Source of the DNA: Paenibacillus odorifer
Lineage (GTDB): Bacteria; Bacillota; Bacilli; Paenibacillales; Paenibacillaceae
DNA length: 64,000 bases
Direction: 5' to 3'
NCBI RefSeq assembly: GCF_000758725.1
Contig: NZ_CP009428.1
Location: forward strand, 4,402,001 to 4,466,000
Each line of letters starts with the position of its first letter. The stretch's first letter is position 1. A program made the position numbers and the translations under genes. This document shows, in pieces, positions 35,456 through 44,795 of the stretch. The notes below the pieces were generated by a model, which was not told where the DNA came from, searched no databases, and was given only the letters and a program-made list of their open reading frames with translations.

Positions 35456-36010
35456 TTAGTTCGTATCGGAAGCTAACAAAGAGCAAATCTCCGCATCTAC
35501 AAATCTACCTTTTTCAAAAAAAGATTCGCGTAACAACCCCTCATACTTAAAGCCCGCTTTCAAAAGCGACTTCTTGGAGGCAATATTAGCCGGATCATAA
35601 AACGCCTCAATTCGATGGAGCTTCATATGCTCAAAGCCATACGCAATAATAGCTGTCAGAACTTCCGTCATCACACCCTGCCACCAATAAAGTGGAGATA
35701 ATTCATACCCAATCTCTGCTTTGAAATTTCTGTGCGCCCAGTTATGATATCCGCATGAACCAATCATTATATTATCCTCACGCCTGGCTATTCCCCAGCG
35801 AATGCTTTGTTTGCCTTTGAAACGTTCATCCCATCTTTCGATAAGGTTGATCGCTTGCTGTATATCGGTGAAGCTATCCAGATCATAATACTGGGTCACT
35901 TCATCTTTTGAAAAATAATCATATATTTCTTTAGCATCATCCAGTGTAATTCTTCTCAAAATAAAGCGGTCAGTTTCGAGCACCGGAAATACTTCAATGT
36001 TATCATTCAT
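35456..36010 (-). CDS. GNAT acetyltransferase, RimJ/RimL type
   Basis: This 184-residue protein starts LETDRFILRRITLDDAKEIY and contains GSCGYHNWAHRNFKAEIGYE, then YGFEHMKLHRIEAFYDPANI and SLLKAGFKYEGLLRE, the usual blocks of RimJ/RimL-type enzymes that transfer an acetyl group from acetyl-CoA to protein N-termini or small amines. The substrate is unknown. It is a single gene ended by a clear terminator. Confidence 0.88.
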   Translation of the reverse strand: MNDNIEVFPVLETDRFILRRITLDDAKEIYDYFSKDEVTQYYDLDSFTDIQQAINLIERWDERFKGKQSIRWGIARREDNIMIGSCGYHNWAHRNFKAEIGYELSPLYWWQGVMTEVLTAIIAYGFEHMKLHRIEAFYDPANIASKKSLLKAGFKYEGLLRESFFEKGRFVDAEICSLLASDTN

Positions 36011-36195
36011 ATTTTCCTTAAGTCTCCTCTCATTTCTCTAGTAGTACAGTTCGTCGTGGAAAGTGAAACTTCCTTTAGGATATAATGTATTTATAAACTA
36101 GTGATTTTTTTCACCTTGTAATCATTTGTTCATATTGCGTTCTTAATTGCTTGATACACTTCAATCATAACGATAACTACAAAGGAGATATTCTT

Positions 36196-36591
36196 ATGAA
36201 AAAATTGTATTACACGTCTTTTTTCTATGCAATTCTTGGTTTGATAGCCGGAGTGGCCTATCGCGAAATTACTAAAATGAATGATTTCACAGGAGATACT
36301 ATATTAGTTGCGCTTCACACCCACATTCTAATCTTAGGATTCTTTTTCTTTATTATTGCTATGATCTTAGATAAGTTATTTAATATCCATGAGGCTAAAT
36401 CTTTTGGTGCATGGTACATTGTCTATAACATTGGTCTTCTAATCACGATTGGTGCAATGGCTACACGTGGAATGCTGCAAATTAACGGCAGTGATATTAG
36501 CTTCCTGCCCCATATTGCGGGGCTTGGTCACGCCATTGTTGGGGCTGGAATCATCTGGCTGCTTGTGCTACTCGGTAAACGAATTAAATAA
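36196..36591 (+). CDS. DUF2871 membrane protein
   Basis: The start is placed at ATG 36196, which has AAAGGAG 10 bases upstream. The 131-residue protein has four membrane segments and histidine-bearing motifs within them (LHTHILILGFFFFIIAMIL and LPHIAGLGHAIVGAG), the pattern of DUF2871. The paired His in membrane segments could bind a metal or haem, but the function is unknown to me. It is a single gene ended by a terminator. Confidence 0.75.
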   Translation: MKKLYYTSFFYAILGLIAGVAYREITKMNDFTGDTILVALHTHILILGFFFFIIAMILDKLFNIHEAKSFGAWYIVYNIGLLITIGAMATRGMLQINGSDISFLPHIAGLGHAIVGAGIIWLLVLLGKRIK

Positions 36592-36596
36592 TATAG

Positions 36597-36633
36597 AAAG
36601 AGCCGCCAGGATCACTCCAGCGGCTCTTTTAAA
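36597..36633 (+). terminator. Terminator after the DUF2871 gene
   Basis: AAAGAGCCGC (36597-36606) pairs with GCGGCTCTTT (36620-36629), then T. It faces the end of the cellulase gene and may serve both strands. Confidence 0.85.
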
Positions 36634-36649
36634 TATCCCCTGCTTTCCG

Positions 36650-39343
36650 TTACGGAGCAATCCCCCATACGAGAGCATCACTTTGATAAAGTGTCACTTT
36701 ATCCCAGTTAGTATAAGCAGTTTTAGTAGCATCAAAGGAGTAGTCATTGGCTTCGTTAAAATTAGTCCAATCGGATTTATATATTCTGAGCTGAATATCT
36801 CCGGACTGGCCTCCAGCTGGAATGGAACCAGCTGCAGAAGTAAACGAAAGTTCAACGTAAGTGTCTGCATTCGTGCCTGTGTAGTCTGCAAAGGCGACTT
36901 GAATATTATTGTTGCCAACTTGTGCCCAGTCAATTGCGCTGTTTAACGTCTGATTACTATCTTTAGTGAAATAATAACGGATTTTAAGATCGCTTAAGTT
37001 CACTGCGGCTGTGCCGTTATTTTTAATATTAAAATAAGGTTTGATCTGATTGTCTGTCGCATTAGTATCTCCCGCCCGATACTGCAACGTCAGACTAGTT
37101 GCTGCCGGAACTTGTGGAACAGCACTCGCTTGTGCCGAATTCACACTCTCTCCCGCACTATTGGTTGCGCTTACAACATAGTAATAGGTTGTTCCGTTCG
37201 TTAAGCCCGTGTTGATGTAGCTCGTTGCCGTTAGCCCTGTTGCTACAGTGGTGTACGGTCCTCCGCTTGTGGTTGCACTTTTCACAGTGTAACTCGTCGC
37301 ACCACTGGATGCGCTCCAGCTCAGGCTCACTTTCGCATCTCCTGCTGTCGCTACCAAGTTAGTTGGTGCCACTGGAACAGTTGCCACCGCTGCTGGGATC
37401 GCACTTGCTTGTCCCGAATTCACACTCTCTCCTACACTATTGTTTGCGCTTACAACATAGTAATAGGTTGTTCCGTTCGTTAGGCCCGTGTTGGTGTAGC
37501 TCGTTGCCGTTAGCCCTGTCGCTACAGTAGTGTACGGTCCTCCGCTTGTGGTTGCACTTTTCACAGTGTAACTAGTCGCTCCACTGGATGCGCTCCAGCT
37601 CAGGCTTACTTTCGCCTCACCTGCTGTCGCTACCAAATTGGTTGGTGCCGCGGGAACAGTCGCCACTGCTGCTGGAGTCGCACTCGCTTGTGTAGAATCC
37701 ACACTCTCTCCCACACTATTGGTTGCGCTTACAACATAGTAATAAGTTGTTCCGTTCGTTAAGGCGGTGTTGGAGTAGCTCGTAGCTGTTAATCCTGTCG
37801 CTACTGTGGTATACGGCCCTCCGCTTGTGGTCGCTCGTTTTACCGTGTAACTAGTCGCACCACTGGATGCGCTCCAGCTCAGGCTTACCTTTGCATCTCC
37901 CGCTGTCGCTACCAAGTTAGTGGGTGCCTCTGGAACTACAGTGCCCCCTCCGTTGCTCAGAGGAATTACAGGGTAAGCATTCTGTACCAGCTGAACAAAT
38001 TGATCATGGAACCAGTGACCTGATACAGGCGCATTAGGTAATGCACCGGTCAGTGTGCCGCTTGAGCTGGTATAAGTCGGATCACACATTCTGTCAAAGC
38101 CCTTGCCTTCATTATTTGGAATGGCACTGCTGGAACCATCAGATTCTCCCGGAGGTTTCACCCAGACAAATGCGTCCAAATGTGAGGCTGCATAACCTGC
38201 AGGGGCTGCTTGTGGAACTTCTCCAATTCCAGCGCCGCTGGCATTACACCAATTGCCGCGATGGAGACGTTTATCAATCCGACCGGAATCTGCATAAGCG
38301 TTAACGGTTGTTCCGCTTGCACTAGTCGGGCGATTAGGTCCACCCCACCCGTTACGGGAGGTATCAATAAGGAAGCCGATCGTGGAAGGCCAACCTTTTG
38401 CTACAAAACCTGAATACAAAGCTGCTGTGAAATCGGCTTCATCAAAATACGGATTCCATTCATAATAACTTGCGGAGCGAAGCTGCTGGCTGCCTATCGT
38501 AAGATTCGGATCTGGAAGATTAGGTTCTACTAGTGGAGTGGTATTGGCTGTATTCGTAATAAATCCATCGACACTAGCAAGTCCAGCTGTAGTGCCTGAC
38601 ACAACCGAAGTAAAGAGGTCGATAGCGGGGCCACGGTTAGTATCCCATCCGAGCCAGCCGGAGTGGCCAATATCCATGTAAGTATATACATTCGGAATGG
38701 CATGGAGAGCATTTAAAGTGTAACGCGTAGCATCACGGTAAATATTCGTGGAGTTAGCTTGAGCACACTGTGGTGTGCTGAGATTGGTGACTAGATTCGG
38801 AAGCGAGTCCGGCTCTACGATAGTCACTATACGAATGTCACTATATTTGGGCTTTGCAAAAATACTGGCGATTACGTCAACATAATCTGACTTATAGGTT
38901 GTAAGACCCGCAGCTGTCAGTGGCAGCTCGCCATTGGAGGCAAGAGCGTGGCAATCCCGCCCAGGCATGTCATAAATTACGAACGTGGCTGTAATCGGCG
39001 TATTGGGTTGCTTTTGCGCGAGTACGGCATCTAAAGTCTGTTCCAGACTTTTTCTACCTCCATTGTCCTCTCCGCCATAAATTGCAGCAATTCGATCCAG
39101 CCATACGGCTGTCGGATATTTTTTAATGGTCTCCATCTTGGAAACTAAAGTACTATCGGTAACCTGAGCAATAGAGGTATCAATCAGTGCGGCATAATCA
39201 GGATTCACATATGCTGTAGCTCCTACAAACGGATTGTCAACATGTGCCTCACTGGCATACGTGGTAGAAGGAGCATATCCGGTGATAACTAAAGCCATGA
39301 TCGTAAGCAATAACAACATTTGCTTCCTTAGTGCTTTTGTCAT
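36650..39343 (-). CDS. Secreted GH6 cellulase (cellobiohydrolase-like) with three FN3 and a CBM3
   Basis: This 897-residue protein has a signal peptide (to about 30), a GH6 catalytic domain (about 37-445), three fibronectin type III modules (about 470-745) and a CBM3 (about 748-897). GH6 signatures are FVIYDMPGRDCHALASNGEL and VTIVEPDSLPNLVTN, with the expected catalytic Asp, then DIGHSGWLGWDTN. GH6 enzymes cut cellulose with inversion. Many bacterial members of this length and with FN3/CBM3 are exo-acting cellobiohydrolases, which is my preferred call. AAAGGAG precedes the ATG. The CBM3 is very like that of the mannanase at 55421, so both enzymes would dock on cellulose. Confidence 0.92.
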   Translation of the reverse strand: MTKALRKQMLLLLTIMALVITGYAPSTTYASEAHVDNPFVGATAYVNPDYAALIDTSIAQVTDSTLVSKMETIKKYPTAVWLDRIAAIYGGEDNGGRKSLEQTLDAVLAQKQPNTPITATFVIYDMPGRDCHALASNGELPLTAAGLTTYKSDYVDVIASIFAKPKYSDIRIVTIVEPDSLPNLVTNLSTPQCAQANSTNIYRDATRYTLNALHAIPNVYTYMDIGHSGWLGWDTNRGPAIDLFTSVVSGTTAGLASVDGFITNTANTTPLVEPNLPDPNLTIGSQQLRSASYYEWNPYFDEADFTAALYSGFVAKGWPSTIGFLIDTSRNGWGGPNRPTSASGTTVNAYADSGRIDKRLHRGNWCNASGAGIGEVPQAAPAGYAASHLDAFVWVKPPGESDGSSSAIPNNEGKGFDRMCDPTYTSSSGTLTGALPNAPVSGHWFHDQFVQLVQNAYPVIPLSNGGGTVVPEAPTNLVATAGDAKVSLSWSASSGATSYTVKRATTSGGPYTTVATGLTATSYSNTALTNGTTYYYVVSATNSVGESVDSTQASATPAAVATVPAAPTNLVATAGEAKVSLSWSASSGATSYTVKSATTSGGPYTTVATGLTATSYTNTGLTNGTTYYYVVSANNSVGESVNSGQASAIPAAVATVPVAPTNLVATAGDAKVSLSWSASSGATSYTVKSATTSGGPYTTVATGLTATSYINTGLTNGTTYYYVVSATNSAGESVNSAQASAVPQVPAATSLTLQYRAGDTNATDNQIKPYFNIKNNGTAAVNLSDLKIRYYFTKDSNQTLNSAIDWAQVGNNNIQVAFADYTGTNADTYVELSFTSAAGSIPAGGQSGDIQLRIYKSDWTNFNEANDYSFDATKTAYTNWDKVTLYQSDALVWGIAP
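37100..37936 (-). repeat. Three tandem FN3-encoding repeats of 279 bp
   Basis: Equivalent positions (for example GCGCTCCAGC at 37311, 37590 and 37869) are exactly 279 bases apart, and the copies are nearly identical at DNA level. This points to recent duplication or gene conversion inside the cellulase gene. Confidence 0.85.
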
Positions 39344-39388
39344 TTATTATTCTCCTTTCGACAATTAAATAAATTCGTAAATAATTTA

Positions 39389-39472
39389 TTAATAGCCACG
39401 CGATGCTACAATTGCAGTATTCACTCCTTTAAAGAATTGTCACCTCCTCTATGCCTTACCCGCACTCACCAT
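39389..39472 (-). promoter_or_regulatory. Leader of the GH6 gene with extra ribosome-binding sites
   Basis: Between the gene and about 39490 the minus strand has two AGGAGGTGA-type sites far from the cellulase start. After the first, a tiny frame (39472-39449, seven codons, MVSAGKA) could be read. The sequence CTGAG(AG)GAGGTGAT also begins the leader of the GH5 gene at 55318. The remainder of 39490-39750 is AT-rich with no supported gene. Confidence 0.4.
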
Positions 39473-39753
39473 CACCTCCTCTCAGTGGTAAAGATCAAAC
39501 ACGAGCCCAAATCCACCCCAACTATTTAACATAAATATAATTTTATTTAATTTATAGAAAATTATCCCTTTTCTTGAATACTACCATATCCTATTTTTAA
39601 TTAGAAGATAGTAGATGAAATAAAAGTTTAATAATGAGACTAAAAGTATATTTGTTTATAAACTGGTAAATGATACAATGTGGATGTGATAAGGTATTTT
39701 GAATTTTAAGAACTTTTGATGTGCCGCTAACAAACCTTTAAGGAGTGAAAAAA

Positions 39754-40182
39754 ATGTCTATCGATGTTTATCTTAATTTCAACGGGAATTGTCGTGACGC
39801 AGCAGAGTTTTACGCAGAGGTGTTTGGCACTGAACGTCCACAAATCATGACCTTTGGTGAAACACCACCCGATCCCAATTTCACTCTTCCTGAGGAAGCT
39901 AAAGATTTGGTTATGCACACCCGCTTGAATATCGAAGGCAGTAATGTAATGTTTTCTGATGTTTTTCCAGGCATGCCTTTTATCGAAGGAAACAATATTA
40001 GTCTTTCCGTAGTTAGTAAGGATTTAGATAACATAAAGAAATATTTCAATAAACTTCAAGAGGGCGGTAAAGTAGTTATGGAACTGCAAGAAACCTTCTG
40101 GAGCTCTTGTTATGGTAGTCTAAAAGATAAATTCGGCATTGATTGGCAATTCAATTATGATGACGGACGAATGAATATGTAA
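39754..40182 (+). CDS. VOC-family protein, PhnB-like
   Basis: The start is placed at ATG 39754, 7 bases after AAGGAG; a GTG at 39745 overlaps that site. This 142-residue protein has the single-chain PhnB/YjdN build: IDVYLNFNGNCRDAAEFYAE, HTRLNIEGSNVMFSD and FWSSCYGSLKDKFGIDWQFN. Relatives are structurally glyoxalase-like, and most have no known reaction. It is a single gene ending in a bidirectional terminator. Confidence 0.87.
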   Translation: MSIDVYLNFNGNCRDAAEFYAEVFGTERPQIMTFGETPPDPNFTLPEEAKDLVMHTRLNIEGSNVMFSDVFPGMPFIEGNNISLSVVSKDLDNIKKYFNKLQEGGKVVMELQETFWSSCYGSLKDKFGIDWQFNYDDGRMNM

Positions 40183-40186
40183 AAAA

Positions 40187-40229
40187 AACAACGAGTATGG
40201 AGTAACAAACCTCCTGCTCGTTGTTTTTT
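40187..40229. terminator. Bidirectional terminator
   Basis: AACAACGAG (40187-40195) pairs with CTCGTTGTT (40216-40224), with an A run before and a T run after. It serves the VOC gene and the convergent ABC permease gene. Confidence 0.85.
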
Positions 40230-40239
40230 TGTCTTTTGC

Positions 40240-42591
40240 TTAGTCCATAATCAAATCGTAAACACTAACCTTCCGAATTCGCCGGGCAACAAGCATAGAC
40301 ACCGCATAAGCGACTACTAGAATGGCTGCACACAATAGCAATACTTGTGGCAAACTAACCGCCAGTTGGACGTTATAAATCCCTAAACTCGAGAGCAATA
40401 GTACAAACGCAGAGTCCGAGAAAAAATAACCGCCTATACTCCCCAAAGCTACTCCCACCACAATCACCGGAAACAGACTAAAGGTAATCTGCGTCATCAG
40501 ATTAAAAGTGGTATAACCCATTCCTTTAAGAATGCCGAACTCACGCTTCCGCTTCAGAATCAAAGTCTTAATCACTAAATATAAAATCAGGCTTACTACT
40601 ATAATCGTCACCACAGTGATGACTGCTGTCATAGAAGATACTGCGGCAGTGAATGTACTGAGCGTACTATCAACCGTTTCTCGAATGTTAGTAATGTTCC
40701 ATTTTCCGGGGAAACGTGCTTCCAGATCCTTCACAAAAGCTTGCGCATCTCCCCCCTCTTTCAGATACACATTGATGGACAGAGGGGTGTACTCCGGTTG
40801 AAGTCTTCTCATTCCATCACCGGTCATACTCGCCACCATTCCAAGTTGGCTAATCTGCTGGCTTAAGCCAGTGACCAAATAATTCTCCGTCACACCATTA
40901 AAAGTGATAGGTACCTCGTCCCCTATTTCTGTATTTTCCAACTTTGCAATAACACCGGAAATCACAATTTCATTATCATAAATAGGCTCTCGCCCTTTGT
41001 ATATGGTTTGTGTCTCCAGCTTGCTATAATCGTCAGATACCCGGAGCATAAAGCTGGTATTTTTAATCGAAGCGACCATGCTATCCAATACAGTCAACTT
41101 TTCAACCCCTGGCATGGCTTCTAATTCTGTAAACTTCCCCTGCTGTAGGTCACCGTTTTTCGGCAACAACAAAAAGTCGCTGCGTTCTATACCTACCAGT
41201 TTTATAACTGCTGAGGTGTCTCCCTTAAAGTTGAAATTCAATATAGAGCAAAAAATACTAGAAAAGGTTAATCCGGCAACGATCAATACGATCATCATAT
41301 TCTGCTTCATTTGCCTTACTAAAGCTTTAAGGCTTAAGCTGAATTGCAGATTCATTCGGGATGTTTCGAGTGGAATTGGGTTCCGCTTAAAATTGTGAGT
41401 GAGGATTCCGCTCTGCAGAGCTGTAATCGGAGTAATGTTCCGAATTCGCCGGCTCGACAGATAGGTAACAAGTAGCACTAGTCCAGAGACAATAACCAAA
41501 CTAAGTACTGCACTGACCCCTTCAAAGGATATTGGCCACAGAAGTCCGATTGAAGACGAAATCATATTTCCTACCAACGGCATAACAAACCCAGATAACC
41601 CACCTCCCGGTATAGCTGCGATGATTGACACTGAGGTGAACTGTAGCAGAAGCGCGTTTTTAATCTGCCATGAAGTATAACCGTTGGCTTTTAAAATACC
41701 GATATTCGTCAAATTGTCTTCAATATGTCCCAATATTTGAAACCTGATGACAATAAGCGAGATTAGAACCATAATCAGGGCAAATACGATCAGAATGGCC
41801 GCTAAAAGATTAACAAAAACACGGTTCCCTTGGAGACCAACCTCTGCCCGCATGACTTGAAATTGATCCGTACTTCCTAAGGCAAAAATCCGCTCACTTA
41901 GCATTTGTTCCAGCTTTACATCCTTTGAAGGATCGGTTAAATCTGCTGATAGAAAGCTGTACTGAGCTTCTGTTCCAAGACGTTTCTCCAACTGCTTATA
42001 ACCTTCATCATTCAAAAATACTTTTAAAGCTCCATTAGTTAACGTCCCTAGCAACGGCTCCTCAATAAAGCCACCTATGGTATAAGAGAATGGCTTATTA
42101 TCGTATACAAAAGAAAAGGTATCGCCAAGGTTATACCCCGATCCAACATGGAACAAATAAGGCAAATAGATCATATCCGCATCCTTAGATCCTAGCGGAG
42201 TCGTTGTCTTGAATAGTCCCTTGGTCCGCGGTGTATCCATGTTAAGAATTATAAAAGCTACCGTAGTGTCCGTTTGTCCGTACTTCATTTTAGCGTCTGC
42301 TAACAGAATTGCTGCTTCATTCTCCCAGGTTTCTGTATATGAATAACTATCCACAAGCTCCTCATACTCTTCTAGATGATCATCTTTTGGGAAAAATGCA
42401 CTTATTTCTGGAGTCCTTAATTCAGTCATTTTTTCTTGCTGAAAAGAATTGAGCTTTAAACTGACCGTAAGGCCAATGTTCAGCAGCAGCACAGCTATCA
42501 TGATCAAAATGAAGAGTGTAAGCGTGGCGCTTTTTCTTTTACGAATATTTGACCAAGCTAGTTTTCCTATTAGGCTGCTCATCCCTACCAC
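40240..42591 (-). CDS. FtsX-family ABC transporter permease
   Basis: This 783-residue protein has an N-terminal membrane segment, a large extracytoplasmic domain, two FtsX-type blocks of three to four segments (around 250-385 and 655-775), and cytoplasmic loops such as LGHIEDNLTNIGILKANGYT and KRKREFGILKGMGYTTFNL that contact the ATPase. With the ATPase overlapping upstream it makes a MacB/VraDE-like exporter or lipid-extraction system. The linked two-component system suggests a role in response to envelope stress or antimicrobial peptides. Confidence 0.9.
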   Translation of the reverse strand: MVGMSSLIGKLAWSNIRKRKSATLTLFILIMIAVLLLNIGLTVSLKLNSFQQEKMTELRTPEISAFFPKDDHLEEYEELVDSYSYTETWENEAAILLADAKMKYGQTDTTVAFIILNMDTPRTKGLFKTTTPLGSKDADMIYLPYLFHVGSGYNLGDTFSFVYDNKPFSYTIGGFIEEPLLGTLTNGALKVFLNDEGYKQLEKRLGTEAQYSFLSADLTDPSKDVKLEQMLSERIFALGSTDQFQVMRAEVGLQGNRVFVNLLAAILIVFALIMVLISLIVIRFQILGHIEDNLTNIGILKANGYTSWQIKNALLLQFTSVSIIAAIPGGGLSGFVMPLVGNMISSSIGLLWPISFEGVSAVLSLVIVSGLVLLVTYLSSRRIRNITPITALQSGILTHNFKRNPIPLETSRMNLQFSLSLKALVRQMKQNMMIVLIVAGLTFSSIFCSILNFNFKGDTSAVIKLVGIERSDFLLLPKNGDLQQGKFTELEAMPGVEKLTVLDSMVASIKNTSFMLRVSDDYSKLETQTIYKGREPIYDNEIVISGVIAKLENTEIGDEVPITFNGVTENYLVTGLSQQISQLGMVASMTGDGMRRLQPEYTPLSINVYLKEGGDAQAFVKDLEARFPGKWNITNIRETVDSTLSTFTAAVSSMTAVITVVTIIVVSLILYLVIKTLILKRKREFGILKGMGYTTFNLMTQITFSLFPVIVVGVALGSIGGYFFSDSAFVLLLSSLGIYNVQLAVSLPQVLLLCAAILVVAYAVSMLVARRIRKVSVYDLIMD

Positions 42592-43358
42592 CCCAATTCG
42601 GTTAGAAAGGACTGTACTTGCTGCTGCCGTTCAGGTCCGTTATCTTCACTATAAGGGGTAAGACGTAGATCACCAACGATGACTCCGTCCCGCAGATACA
42701 ATATCCGATTACCACGCAACGCGGTTTTAAGATCATGTGTAACCATAATTATGCTTTGCCCTTGCCTATTCACCTCAGTGAGGACGCGCAATACACCTAT
42801 TCCTGCTGAACTGTTTAACGCACCTGTCGGCTCATCAGCGAAAACCGCTTTTGGACTGTTGATCAATGCCCGGATAATACCCGCCCGCTGAGCTTCGCCA
42901 CCTGAGATTTGCGCCGGAAACTTGCCCCAGACAGAGTCATCCAGACCTACATCTGAGAGTAGCTTTTTGGCTTTTTTCACAGCCCCTGCTCTATCCTTTT
43001 GTACAAGAAAAGCACTAGATAATACATTGTCGAGGACACTCATCGTATCCAGCAGATGAATCTGCTGAAACACGAACCCACAATTCTTCCGCCGGAATAT
43101 CGCAAGCTGATCATTACTCATGGCTGTGATATCCTGACCTTCAAATAGAACCTCTCCAAGCGTTGGCTTATCCATACCCGAAATGGCATACAGCAGTGTT
43201 GATTTACCAGAACCAGAGCTGCCCATGATAATCGTGAAATCACCATGATATAAGGTCAGATCCAGATTTTTCAAAACATGCTGCTGAGTTCCTCCATGGG
43301 AGAAGGTTTTTCCAAGCTTATTAGTCTGCATCAGCACTTTATTATTCACTTCGCTCAT
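42585..43358 (-). CDS. ABC transporter ATPase of the LolD/MacB type
   Basis: The start is placed at ATG 43358 (MSEVNNKVLMQTNKLGK), with GGAGTGTTCAAC upstream; the frame itself is open ten codons earlier. Walker A is GSSGSGKSTLLYAISGMD, the signature region ISGGEAQRAGIIRALI and Walker B AVFADEPTGALN. The Asn after the signature Leu-Asn switch is usual for this group. The stop overlaps the permease start by 7 bases. Confidence 0.92.
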   Translation of the reverse strand: MSEVNNKVLMQTNKLGKTFSHGGTQQHVLKNLDLTLYHGDFTIIMGSSGSGKSTLLYAISGMDKPTLGEVLFEGQDITAMSNDQLAIFRRKNCGFVFQQIHLLDTMSVLDNVLSSAFLVQKDRAGAVKKAKKLLSDVGLDDSVWGKFPAQISGGEAQRAGIIRALINSPKAVFADEPTGALNSSAGIGVLRVLTEVNRQGQSIIMVTHDLKTALRGNRILYLRDGVIVGDLRLTPYSEDNGPERQQQVQSFLTELGW

Positions 43359-43474
43359 GTTGAACACTCCATTTACATTCATGCTCATTAATTGCGCTAA
43401 AAGAAAATCATTGCTCTACGCGAAATATAATGGCTGCAATCACAAGCTCATTCGTAATTGCAACCTTATCGTAC

Positions 43475-43490
43475 GTTAAATGTTCTTAAC
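43475..43490. promoter_or_regulatory. Inverted repeat upstream of the ABC exporter genes
   Basis: GTTAA at 43475-43479 and TTAAC at 43486-43490 flank ATGTTC. The site lies in the 160-base gap between the kinase and the ABC genes, where a response-regulator-driven promoter would be expected. An imperfect hairpin lies at about 43430-43464. Confidence 0.4.
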
Positions 43491-43518
43491 ATGTCTTTGT
43501 GCAATCCTTAGCTAATTC

Positions 43519-44793
43519 TTAATTCTGTCCTGCTAAAGGAATTAGCAGTTTGACTGTAAATCCATCCTCCCGATTGGAGCACACAATGTCGCCTTGCATT
43601 TTTTGCATCATATAACGGGAAATGTACAGGCCTAGACCCGCACCATTCTGGCTCACGGCCAGACTGCCCCGAAAAAATTTATTAAATACTAAAGGCAGCT
43701 CCTCCTCCGGAACCCCGGGGCCATAATCCAGAATATCTACCTCCAGATAATGATCCGTAATCTCGAACCTAATATCAATAGGTGTGTCTATGTAGGCATA
43801 TTTGTAGGAATTATTCACAACATTATCAATCACCTGCTGCAGCCGCAAGGAGTCCACCGTAATGATACAGTCAGGCACTGCTGCTGCTGAAATCCGTTCA
43901 TAGAAATTTACATTATTTATAATTTGGATCAGCAGGTGGCTTTGCTCCTCCGTTAAGCTGACTTTAAGTTCATTTAGTTCCTCTAAGGTCGAATGGAACA
44001 TATCGGTCACCAGACGATCAATCTGATCCGCTTTGGAATACAAAGTGTTAAGCTGTCTGCTGGTCTTCTCATCCCTTGCGCTTAATAACATCAGTTCCGT
44101 AATCGCCTTTAACGAAGCAACTGGTGTTTTAATATCATGACTGAGACTAGCAACCAGTTCCTTTTTACTTTTATTCGCCAAATATTCGCTGTGTCTAGCC
44201 GCTGCAAGCTCTTCCCGCATCATATCAAAGCTTTCGGTAAAAGCACCAAACAGATGATTACGATCCATCTCCAGCGGAACTTCCAGATCACCTCTCGCGA
44301 TATGCTTCGCGAATAGCTGCATTTTGCGAAACGGACGGAGAACCGATCGATTCAGGAACCAAATATAGAGAATGCCTAGAACCGTAAGCAGTAGCAGCAT
44401 CACAATAGAAACTTGTATAAATTGTTTTTTCATATGTATAAAAATCGCATGGTAATCATTATTAATAATCACCTTACCCACCATCTTATCCTGAACAAAA
44501 ACGTCCACTAGAGTATCCCGATTGTTGATGGCTTCGTTAACGGTAACGGAAATCGCATTTCCCGTCTGATATTTAAGTACTCCCGCGGTATCGATAATGG
44601 CAAATTCATAAGGACCTTCCTTGTACAGGTTCGGATCAAGCTTGTCCCAGTTCTGTTCCGTGAGCTTCACAATGGTATTGATAGCCACTCTATCTGTTCC
44701 TGTCTCCTCCTGCAAATTAAGAATTAGGAATGTGAGCGTTAAACTTGCGGCAAATATAGTAAGTAGAAGAGCCAACAGCAGTTTTTTAGTCAT
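43519..44793 (-). CDS. Sensor histidine kinase
   Basis: This 424-residue kinase has a membrane segment near 5-25, an extracytoplasmic domain of about 110 residues, a second segment (VSIVMLLLLTVLGILYIWFL), a HAMP linker, HisKA box VASLSHDIKTPVASLKAITE and ATPase motifs DNVVNNSYKYA, DYGPGVPEEE and GAGLGLYISRYMM. The large outer domain distinguishes it from the short BceS-type kinases. It lies 2 bases after its response regulator and upstream of the exporter genes. Confidence 0.92.
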   Translation of the reverse strand: MTKKLLLALLLTIFAASLTLTFLILNLQEETGTDRVAINTIVKLTEQNWDKLDPNLYKEGPYEFAIIDTAGVLKYQTGNAISVTVNEAINNRDTLVDVFVQDKMVGKVIINNDYHAIFIHMKKQFIQVSIVMLLLLTVLGILYIWFLNRSVLRPFRKMQLFAKHIARGDLEVPLEMDRNHLFGAFTESFDMMREELAAARHSEYLANKSKKELVASLSHDIKTPVASLKAITELMLLSARDEKTSRQLNTLYSKADQIDRLVTDMFHSTLEELNELKVSLTEEQSHLLIQIINNVNFYERISAAAVPDCIITVDSLRLQQVIDNVVNNSYKYAYIDTPIDIRFEITDHYLEVDILDYGPGVPEEELPLVFNKFFRGSLAVSQNGAGLGLYISRYMMQKMQGDIVCSNREDGFTVKLLIPLAGQN

Positions 44794-44795
44794 AA

